This document shows, piece after piece, positions 57,906 to 64,000 of a stretch of DNA of 64,000 bases. A program made the position numbers and the translations under genes. The notes under the pieces were generated by a model, which was not told the origin of the DNA, made no database searches, and saw only the letters and a program-made list of their open reading frames with translations. The stretch covers positions 1 to 64,000 of the forward strand of contig CAZKEV010000006.1 in the NCBI GenBank assembly GCA_964551875.1, given 5' to 3'. The stretch's first letter is position 1, and each line of letters opens with the position of its first letter. This DNA comes from JACTUA01 sp964551875 (GTDB lineage Archaea; Halobacteriota; Methanomicrobia; Methanomicrobiales; JACTUA01).

Positions 57906-58280
57906 TTTCCCGGTCTCGGCCTTTCCCTCGACGGTGATGCTCCTCCCGCTCACCACGTCCCCCACCCTGACCCCGGGCCTGAGCCTGACGTCCCGTGCTG
58001 CCCGGATCATGCCGATGGCGGCGCCATCGCAGACCAAGACATCGCCGACCGCGACAAGGGGTCCCCGGATCCGCGCATGGTCACCGATGATGGCGTTGCC
58101 GCACCAGACACCCGCCCCGATCGTCGAGAAGGGGCCGAGGGCGAGATCCCCCTCCACGACGAGCCGCCCCCAGAAATGGGTGTTCCTGGGCACGAGGAAG
58201 TCCCCGTCGATATGGACGTGGCCTTCGAAGTACGCCCCCCTCGGCACGATGAAGGTATCATTCCACCGGTATATCTTCAC
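57870..58280 (-). CDS. Beta-helix (bactofilin/LbH-like) protein
   Basis: 136 residues, made of short beta-helix turns (TFIVPRGAYFEGHVHIDGDFLVPRN, WGRLVVEGDLALGPFSTIG, AIIGDHARIRGPLVAVGDVLVCDGAAIG). It resembles polymer-forming cytoskeletal proteins or the acyltransferase-like LbH family, without a catalytic domain. The GTG at 58280 (MKIYRWN) is preferred because of GGTGGGG upstream. Two earlier GTG codons at 58292/58289 are possible. It follows the UbiA gene by 16 bp. Confidence 0.6.
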   Translation of the reverse strand: MKIYRWNDTFIVPRGAYFEGHVHIDGDFLVPRNTHFWGRLVVEGDLALGPFSTIGAGVWCGNAIIGDHARIRGPLVAVGDVLVCDGAAIGMIRAARDVRLRPGVRVGDVVSGRSITVEGKAETGKLSGRLVKVVGA

Positions 58281-58296
58281 AGTCCCCACCACCTTT

Positions 58297-59163
58297 TCAG
58301 GATACCGGGATATGAAGGTTCCCGGAGAGGATGGCAGCTCCCGTGATCACGACGAGGGCCAGGAACATCCCCACCTTCAGGATGGTGGTAGACCGGGAAA
58401 TCCGGACGCACTCCGGGGTCCTGCACCGGAGAGCCCGGGCGGCCCCGAAGAGGATCACCACGTCCGCCGCCCCAACCCCGACAAGGTAGGCTGGCCCCCA
58501 CCACGGGACAACAGGGAGGAGGGAGACAGCGATTGCACCGAGAGCGCAAGCATAGGCTAATATTCCGGTCTTCTTCACACCGAAAACGATCGGGACGGTC
58601 CGGGCACCCGCGGCGCTGTCGCCAGCCACATCCTCTGCATCCTTCAGGAGTTCCCGGGAGAGCATGGCAAGGAAGGTGATCCCTGCAAGGGGCAGGGTCC
58701 TCTCCATGGCAGGGAGGCCGGCCAGGGCGCCGCCGAAGGGATAGATGCTTGCCGAGAGGTAGGAGACCGCCACGTTCCCCCAGAGGGCTGTCCGCTTCAG
58801 GGTGCGCCCATAGAAGAGAAGGAGGAGGGAGCTCATCACCGCGATGATGACACAGGGGAGACCCGCGGGGATGGTGAGGACGAGGCCAGCTGCAAAGAGG
58901 GATGCCGCGAGGATCCCCGCCGCCTCCGGGGTCACCCTCCCCGACGGGAGCGGGCGATCCGGGCGGTTGATCCGGTCGATCTCCAGATCGCAGAGGTCGT
59001 TGAAGACGTTCCCCCCCGCGGTGATGGAGAAGACGATGGGGACGAGGAGGAGCGAGACCGGCGCCAGGGTTCCCGTGGCAACGATATACCCGAGGAGAGC
59101 CGCGAGGCCGGCGACGACGGAGTTCACCGGCCGCGTGATGGTGAGGAGGCCCACCAGGGTCAT
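58297..59163 (-). CDS. UbiA-family geranylgeranylglycerol-phosphate geranylgeranyltransferase
   Basis: 288 residues, about eight membrane helices. The two polyprenyl-diphosphate motifs are NDLCDLEIDRINRPDRPLPSG and ELLKDAEDVAGDSAAGARTVP (DxxxD). In archaea this group makes digeranylgeranylglyceryl phosphate for membrane ethers (DGGGP synthase); a quinone-type UbiA is a less likely alternative. No Shine-Dalgarno is seen ahead of ATG 59163, so the transcript may be leaderless. Confidence 0.88.
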   Translation of the reverse strand: MTLVGLLTITRPVNSVVAGLAALLGYIVATGTLAPVSLLLVPIVFSITAGGNVFNDLCDLEIDRINRPDRPLPSGRVTPEAAGILAASLFAAGLVLTIPAGLPCVIIAVMSSLLLLFYGRTLKRTALWGNVAVSYLSASIYPFGGALAGLPAMERTLPLAGITFLAMLSRELLKDAEDVAGDSAAGARTVPIVFGVKKTGILAYACALGAIAVSLLPVVPWWGPAYLVGVGAADVVILFGAARALRCRTPECVRISRSTTILKVGMFLALVVITGAAILSGNLHIPVS

Positions 59164-59541
59164 GGAATGATGGAACCATTAGACCGATGGGGTATTCAAT
59201 GCATGGGTTCGCATTGAGAGGATATCGGGGTCACCGAAGGTGGGCTGATTACCCGGGAATCACGCTCTTTGGTGTGCCCGTTCGGTCCGGCTCCAGCCAC
59301 GGTGAGCCCATTCGGGAGGATACATGTCTTGATCCGTTGGAATGGTCCTTCATCAGTATCTGGTACCTGGAACCGGCCCGCACGAATCCCGTGGTCGACG
59401 GGGGATGCCCGCTGCGGGGGCGGAAGTCGCCCAAGAGCCCAAGAGAAAAATGATCAGTAAAATTCCAACTTTTATGAGGGAATGAGGCCTGGCAGAACAA
59501 CCTGGGATCCATCCACTGAATCTGCTATGAAGTATTGATCC
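59164..59541. other. Intergenic region with a dispersed-repeat fragment
   Basis: 378 bp between UbiA (start) and the APC transporter (end), both on the minus strand. It contains copy 1 of a 47-bp element (59396-59442). A small open frame at 59187-59453 has no ribosome site or recognised family and is not called. An AT-rich stretch AAAATGATCAGTAAAATTCCAAC at 59446-59468 follows the element. Confidence 0.5.
59396..59442. repeat. 47-bp dispersed intergenic element, copy 1
   Basis: CGACGGGGGATGCCCGC followed by GCGGGGGCGG, AGTC and CCCAAGAGCCCAA. It matches 63069-63115 at 44 of 47 positions in the same orientation. It is GC-rich with short complementary runs (GGGGG/CCC). Confidence 0.75.
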
Positions 59542-61527
59542 TTATTCTTCAGCCTGGACGGGGAGGATTACCGTCGTGATCCCGCTGAACTGGAGGTTGC
59601 GCTGGATGGCGAAGGCGGTCTCGTTGTGGAGGAGCTTGTGGAAGGGGCTCTCGTGCCGGAAGACGATCTGGCCGGTGTAGAAGGTCGAGTTCGGGAACTC
59701 CTTTGCGATCGACTGGCAGAGGGTGACAGCCGTCTCCACCACGTCAGTCCCGGTTGCGGTACGGCACCCTGCAGCAAATCCCAGGGTGCGGGCAAGGTCC
59801 ACGTACTTCTGGAGGCCTGCCTGCACGGACTCCTCGAGGGCCTTCACCTCCCCCGCCCCCTTGAAGGAACCGGAGTCCACGACGGCGACCGAGACGAAGA
59901 TGAAGTTCTCGTACAGGTTGGGGAAGCTGCGGATGACGGAGTAGAAGGTATGGAGCCCGAAGCCATTGAAGCCGGTGACGAGCTGGACGGCAGTCATCTT
60001 CCTCGGGTCCACAGGGTCCGTGTTCACCGTGCCCGCTGCGGGTACGTTGTTTAAGTGGTAATCGAGCTTGTGAAACCCTGTGGTCACCTCAGTGTAGTGC
60101 CTTTTTATGAAGAAGCAGATCCCGATGACCGACGAGGTAATCAGGAGGGTGAGCCAGCCCCCCTCGGTGAACTTCTCGAAGATGGTGATGGAGAGGATGG
60201 TAGTACAGAGCACCAGCCCGGTGAGGTGGACCACGATATGCCTTGACCAGAGAGGATCCTCGCGCCTGCGGGTATAGAAGAACCGGGACATCCCGAACTC
60301 GGAGAGGGAGAAGGTGATGAAGACGTTGATGGCGTACATGACCACGAGGACAGAGACCGATCCCCGGGCATAGACGAGGAGAATGAGGGCCGCGCTGCCC
60401 ATGAGGAGGATCCCGTCCTGCATGGTGAGCCGCTCGGAGAGAGATGCGAACCTGCGGGGGAACCAGGAATCGATCGCCATGTTCGCCATCACCCGGGGTC
60501 CGTCGATAAAACCCGTCTGGGCTGCGACCATGAGGAGCGCCCCCTCCGAGAAGATGGTCACAAAGGCGAGGAGCCCCCCGAAAGCCCATCCCGAAAAGAC
60601 GAGATCCGCGAGGACCGCATTCAGGGTCTTCCCCGGTACGGGGGAGATCCCCCAGAGGAGGTAGCAGAGGAAGAGGCCCCCGGCCACGAGGGCAAGCGAG
60701 CTTGCCATGTACGCCATGGTCCGCTTCCCTGTCTGGACCTTGGGCTCGCGCATGATCTGGAGGCCGTTTGCCACCGCCTCGATACCGGTGTAGGTTCCTG
60801 CACCGAGGGAGTAGGCCCGGAAGAAGAGGGCCAGGATCCCGATGATGCCAATGGCTGAGAGATCGGCAGCGAGATTTGCCTGGATTGCGGAGGAGACCGT
60901 GCCAATATTCGAGGTATGGGAGATGATGCCGTATCCAAGAAGGAGGGCGTGGGTGATGATGAAGATGAGGAAGATGGGGGCAAGGACCTCCACCGACTCC
61001 TTCACGCCCCTCAGGTTGAGGAGGATGAGGAGGAGCACGAGGAAGACGGCGAAGACGAGCTTGAACCGCTGGAACTCAGGGGGTACAAAGCTGAAGATGG
61101 CCTCGGCACATGCCGCGATGGAGACCGTGATGGTGAGCATGTAGTCAACGAGGAGGGCGGAACCTGATACCACACCGGCCTGCTCGCCGATGGTATGGGT
61201 GGCGACGATGTAGCCGCCGCCCCCGCTCGGGAAGTGCTCGATGATCCGCGAGTAGGCGTAGGAGATGATAAAGACGGTCACCGCTGTGGCAAAGGCGAGG
61301 AAGATGGCGAGGTAAATATGGCTCCCCAGGGCAGCGAAGGCCTCGGGAGGACCGTAGGACGACGAGGAGAGCCCGTCGGCCCCGAGGCCGATCCAGGCAA
61401 GGAGGGGGATGAGGGCGATCTTGTGGAAGATGGACGGGTCGGCGATATTCCGCCGGGCTCCGATGAGCGCGTGGCGGATCCTCTGGGGAAAGCTCTCCCG
61501 GTCCTCTTCGTCGTTCTCTGGCTTCAA
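59542..61527 (-). CDS. APC-superfamily transporter, KimA-like (potassium or amino acid)
   Basis: 661 residues, about 12 membrane helices and a C-terminal cytosolic domain (~470-661). DGLSSSSYGPPEAF, FPSGGGGYIVATHTIGEQAGVVSGSALLVDYMLTITVSIAACAEAI and AAQTGFIDGPRVMANMAIDSWFPRRF follow the KimA (YdaO) potassium importer layout as remembered. KimA is gated by cyclic di-AMP through a C-terminal domain; here the domain is clearly present but its ligand is unknown. The start is a TTG (caa) with GTGAT 6 nt upstream. Confidence 0.82.
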   Translation of the reverse strand: MKPENDEEDRESFPQRIRHALIGARRNIADPSIFHKIALIPLLAWIGLGADGLSSSSYGPPEAFAALGSHIYLAIFLAFATAVTVFIISYAYSRIIEHFPSGGGGYIVATHTIGEQAGVVSGSALLVDYMLTITVSIAACAEAIFSFVPPEFQRFKLVFAVFLVLLLILLNLRGVKESVEVLAPIFLIFIITHALLLGYGIISHTSNIGTVSSAIQANLAADLSAIGIIGILALFFRAYSLGAGTYTGIEAVANGLQIMREPKVQTGKRTMAYMASSLALVAGGLFLCYLLWGISPVPGKTLNAVLADLVFSGWAFGGLLAFVTIFSEGALLMVAAQTGFIDGPRVMANMAIDSWFPRRFASLSERLTMQDGILLMGSAALILLVYARGSVSVLVVMYAINVFITFSLSEFGMSRFFYTRRREDPLWSRHIVVHLTGLVLCTTILSITIFEKFTEGGWLTLLITSSVIGICFFIKRHYTEVTTGFHKLDYHLNNVPAAGTVNTDPVDPRKMTAVQLVTGFNGFGLHTFYSVIRSFPNLYENFIFVSVAVVDSGSFKGAGEVKALEESVQAGLQKYVDLARTLGFAAGCRTATGTDVVETAVTLCQSIAKEFPNSTFYTGQIVFRHESPFHKLLHNETAFAIQRNLQFSGITTVILPVQAEE

Positions 61528-61659
61528 GAATGGATCACTGGTGGAAGGTATGGAGGATCAGGGGCAGAGCGGGGTTCCCCGCCCATCCGTCCATGCAATC
61601 AAGGTGGATATCCCCCCATAATATCCTTTTAGTTCCTGATCCCTGGTGGGGATGAGCCA

Positions 61660-61734
61660 CGGGCTTGGGGGGATTCGAACCCCCGACATTCACCTTAGGA
61701 GAGTGACGCCCTATCCTGGCTAGGCCACAAGCCC
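61660..61734 (-). tRNA. tRNA-Arg (anticodon CCT)
   Basis: 75 nt on the minus strand. Acceptor stem GGGCTTG/CAAGCCC pairs fully. T arm GGGGG-TTCGAAT-CCCCC is perfect. The anticodon stem TCACT/GGTGA closes loop CTCCTAA, giving CCT for AGG codons. No CCA is encoded. It shares a short AT-rich space (61735-61797) with the divergent Trm1 gene. TATAGATATACC lies there on the minus strand. Confidence 0.95.
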
Positions 61735-61797
61735 CCTTTTTATTACGTTTCTCTGGGTATATCTATAATGGTAGCGTCGATTCCCGGGGGCTCTTGC

Positions 61798-62910
61798 ATG
61801 GATCTCGTACCTGTCACCGAGGGAGGAACCGAGATCCTCGTCCCAGTCCAGGACCCTGCCCGCGCCTTTCCCCCGGGATCCTCACCGGTCTTCTTCAACC
61901 CGAGGATGGCCCTCTCCCGGGATGCCACCGTCCTCCTCCTCCAGGGGATCCCGCTCGAGAGCTACCTGGACGCCATGGGGGCAACCGGTGCCCGGGGGAT
62001 ACGCATCGCCAGGGAATGCGGGATACCGGTGACCATCAACGACCGCGACCCCCTCGCGATCGAGGTGATCCAGAGGAACGCTGCCCATACCGGGGTTCCC
62101 GTTGAGATCACCCAGTGCGACGTGAATCTCCTCCTCACGTCCCGGCGGTTCGATGCCGTGGACCTCGATCCCTTCGGCACCCCGGCCCCCTTCGTCGACG
62201 CAGCCGCACGTTCTGCCCGGAAGTACCTCTTTGTCACCGCCACGGATACGGCACCCCTCTGCGGGGCCCATGGGCGGGCCGGGGCCCGCCGGTACTTCGC
62301 GCACCCGGTGAACAACGAGTATCACGGCGAGACCGGCCTGCGCACCCTCCTCGGCTTCATCGTCCGGGAGGTGGTGAAGTACGACCGGGGGGTGGAACCG
62401 CTCCTCTCCTTCACTCGTGAGCATGCCATACGTCTCCACCTGAAGATCCAGCCCGGTGTCCGGGCTGCCGATGAGACCCTGGATCGGATGGGCTTCATTC
62501 TCCAGTGCAACCGGTGCTTCTACCGGGAGGAGGAACCCGGCATCGTCCCATCAGGCGGTCAATGCGCGTGCGGCGGGAGATTCATCCCCATCGGCCCCCT
62601 CTACCTGGGGGCAATCAACCATCCAGCCGTCATCGCCTCCATGCTCGACCGGCTTCACTCGGTGCCACTTGCCGCGGGGAAGGAACTCTACCGGCTCCTT
62701 TCCATCCTGCAGGAGGAGCTTCCCGCATCGAGCCATTACGATTATCACCGGATGGCAAGATCCCTCCACACCTCCCCTCCGCCGATAGAGACAGTCCTGC
62801 GGAGGGTTGAGGATTCGGGCTACCGGGTGAGCCGGGCGCACTACTCGGGGACCGCGATCAAGACAGATGCACCCGTCGGGGTCCTGGAACGAGCGATCAG
62901 CGGCGGGTGA
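61798..62910 (+). CDS. trm1: tRNA (guanine26-N2)-dimethyltransferase Trm1
   Basis: 370 residues. Makes m2,2G26. Visible: TEGGTEILVP, FFNPRMALSRDATVLLL, DAMGATGARGIRIARECG (SAM site), VTINDRDPLAIEVIQRN, DAVDLDPFGTPAPFVDAA, TATDTAPLCG and a zinc-type segment CNRCFYREEEPGI with CACGG. ATG 61798 (MDLVPVTEGG) matches the family start. A longer frame begins 30 bp earlier. It is divergent from tRNA-Arg. Confidence 0.93.
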   Translation: MDLVPVTEGGTEILVPVQDPARAFPPGSSPVFFNPRMALSRDATVLLLQGIPLESYLDAMGATGARGIRIARECGIPVTINDRDPLAIEVIQRNAAHTGVPVEITQCDVNLLLTSRRFDAVDLDPFGTPAPFVDAAARSARKYLFVTATDTAPLCGAHGRAGARRYFAHPVNNEYHGETGLRTLLGFIVREVVKYDRGVEPLLSFTREHAIRLHLKIQPGVRAADETLDRMGFILQCNRCFYREEEPGIVPSGGQCACGGRFIPIGPLYLGAINHPAVIASMLDRLHSVPLAAGKELYRLLSILQEELPASSHYDYHRMARSLHTSPPPIETVLRRVEDSGYRVSRAHYSGTAIKTDAPVGVLERAISGG

Positions 62911-63255
62911 TCTTACCGTTCAGAAACGAGGGGCTCATTCATATTCATGGGTGGGGTTCGCCCTCGGGCTTGACCGGCTGCTCCGGCTTTGTGAGAGGGG
63001 TTGATGCTTCAGGATCGGGAAACAGATCTCGATATTCCAGGAAACGTCGCTTCGCCGGTCCCAAAACACGACGGGGGATGCCCGCGGCGGGGGCGGTAGT
63101 CCCCCAAGAGCCCAACACGAAGAAGAATTTGGGGACTCGTTCCGGAATTCGAAACTCCTCAGAAAACGATCACCGGCGGACGCTCCTGGGGGCTTCGCTT
63201 GACGGCCCGATCCCGCCGCTGCGGCGTCCCAATTGCGATAGGACTGAATTGAATA
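62911..63255. other. Intergenic region with dispersed-repeat fragment
   Basis: 345 bp after trm1, convergent with the GTPase gene. It holds copy 2 of the 47-bp element (63069-63115). The open frame at 62907-63269 has no ribosome site and no family match. The sequence looks like decayed mobile or repeat DNA. No clear terminator is seen for either gene. Confidence 0.4.
63069..63115. repeat. 47-bp dispersed intergenic element, copy 2
   Basis: Same element as 59396-59442, differing at three positions. In this copy the element continues with AACACGAAGAAGAATTTGGGG, not seen in the first copy. Confidence 0.75.
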
Positions 63256-64000
63256 TTACCGCCGGGTGATAATCGAGACTAGATCCCGGTCGTGCACCTT
63301 GTAGTGGAGCCCGACCCGTTGCCCGGGATGCTTCACCGCATCCCCCCAGATCCGGGCGTACCGGAACTTCTCCACGAACTCCCNNNNNNNNNNNNNNNNN
63401 NNNNNNNNNNNNNNNNNNNNNNNNNNNNNNNNNNNNNNNNNNNNNNNNNNNNNNNNNNNNNNNNNNNNNNNNNNNNNNNNNNNTGCTTCACCGCATCCCC
63501 CCAGATCCGGGCGTACCGGAACTTCTCCACGAACTCCCGGTGCAGCTTCCGGCAGACATCCTCGATGGTGGCGTTCCTCCGGAGGATCATGGGCTCCTCC
63601 AGGTCCGCCGGTCCCCCATGGGGCTTCATGTACGCCCGGATGAAGCCCAGGTGATCGAAGATCGCGTCCTTCAGCTCCTCCATATGATATCCCGAGGCCG
63701 CCGAGATCAGGAGGGGGCGCTCGCCGAACCGCATGGTGAGGTCCTCCTCGATGGACTGCATGGTCACCCCATCCACCAGGTCAACCTTGTTCACCGCAAG
63801 GAGGGCGGGCACGTAGATCCGGTTCCCGAGCAGGGTATCGATGAGGTCGTCCTGAGTGGCACCGCCCCGGATCAGGACATGGGCATTCACCAGCCGGTAT
63901 TCTGCCATGATGGCCCGGATCTCCTCGTCGTCCATGCCGATATCCCCGACGGAACCGACATGCACCCCGCCGATTGAGGTCTTCCGGATGGTGATGTCCG
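63256..64000 (-). CDS. DRG-family GTP-binding protein, 5' part outside window and broken by an assembly gap
   Basis: The right end of the window encodes the second half of an Obg/DRG GTPase: DITIRKTSIGGVHVGSVGDIG, VPALLAVNKVDLVD (G4 motif), ISAASGYHMEEL (G5), RRNATIEDVCRKLHREFVEKFRYARIWGDAVK (TGS domain) and, beyond the gap, HPGQRVGLHYKVHDRDLVSIITRR with stop TAA at 63256. DRG proteins bind the ribosome and RNA. The 100 Ns plus a 55-bp duplicated flank (155 extra bases, not a multiple of three) split the frame artificially. Without them the gene is intact. Confidence 0.85.
63329..63538. other. Assembly gap of 100 Ns between two copies of the same 55 bp
   Basis: 63329-63383 and 63484-63538 are identical 55-mers that flank Ns at 63384-63483. 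The two contigs therefore overlap by exactly 55 bases, which looks like a k-mer-sized overlap, and the gap probably has no missing sequence. Confidence 0.9.

Noticed and set aside
59187..59453. 88-residue small open frame
   Set aside because: No ribosome site or family, and it includes the dispersed 47-bp element, so it is more likely repeat debris.
62907..63269. 120-residue open frame after trm1
   Set aside because: It overlaps the trm1 end and the dispersed element and lacks a ribosome site or recognised domain.
1..64000. CRISPR arrays, complete insertion sequences or prophage
   Set aside because: No regularly spaced repeats with unique spacers, transposase, integrase or phage structural genes were seen.

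Overview
The window is a high-GC euryarchaeal segment, most probably from a hydrogenotrophic methanogen of the order Methanomicrobiales. The archaeal markers are RNase P proteins Pop5/Rpp30, proteasome alpha, SBDS, L15e, L37Ae, Rpo12, KEOPS Pcc1, a Brix protein, NAC, ATP-dependent DNA ligase, a UbiA enzyme of ether-lipid synthesis, DUF2117, DUF116 and an HdrA-like protein. Surface proteins carry PKD repeats and PGF-CTERM-type tails. A run of 100 Ns near the right end shows that this is a draft assembly.

Layout. 1-4200: a TPR membrane protein (5' end missing), endonuclease V, HisD and a small unknown protein. 4207-10292: a molybdenum/tungsten island with a MoSto-like storage protein, the tungstate ABC transporter TupA/TupBC, a free-standing molbindin (Mop), and between them an MBL-fold hydrolase and a TrmO-like protein. 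10442-33602: ten large secreted proteins, plus one frameshifted PGF-CTERM remnant, built from PKD, PEGA, DNRLRE, malectin-like, CBM-like, WxL-like, metallophosphatase and DUF3344-like units. 33683-38886: one tight minus-strand operon with two anchored secreted proteins, a lipoprotein and a second molybdate/tungstate transporter (WtpABC). 39081-47034: DNA ligase, membrane protein and the archaeal translation/proteasome super-operon, here without exosome genes. 47141-58280: MoaC, NAD(P)HX repair, a DHH nuclease, PUA, NAC, TrmI, PyrBI, CoaD, gamma-carbonic anhydrase-like, HdrA-like, MtnA and DUF116. 58297-64000: UbiA, a KimA-like APC transporter, tRNA-Arg(CCT), Trm1 and a DRG GTPase broken by the assembly gap.

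Main observation. Six of the large secreted proteins and both anchored proteins of the Wtp operon start with the same ~220-residue module. Its conserved landmarks (DLxxLVGG, DGY/F, GMRLxF, GLSVKYVxEIRI) line up with those of the small lipoprotein next to wtpA, which looks like the sulfite-oxidase/molybdopterin-binding fold. The largest protein adds a second copy of this module and four shorter related modules with a conserved Cys ahead of W-x-G-[VIM]-P-L. So an expanded family of exported SUOX-fold modules sits beside, and is translationally coupled to, molybdate/tungstate import. With the MoSto-like, Mop and MoaC genes this suggests a surface system connected to Mo/W acquisition. That functional link is inference from context and motif alignment by eye.
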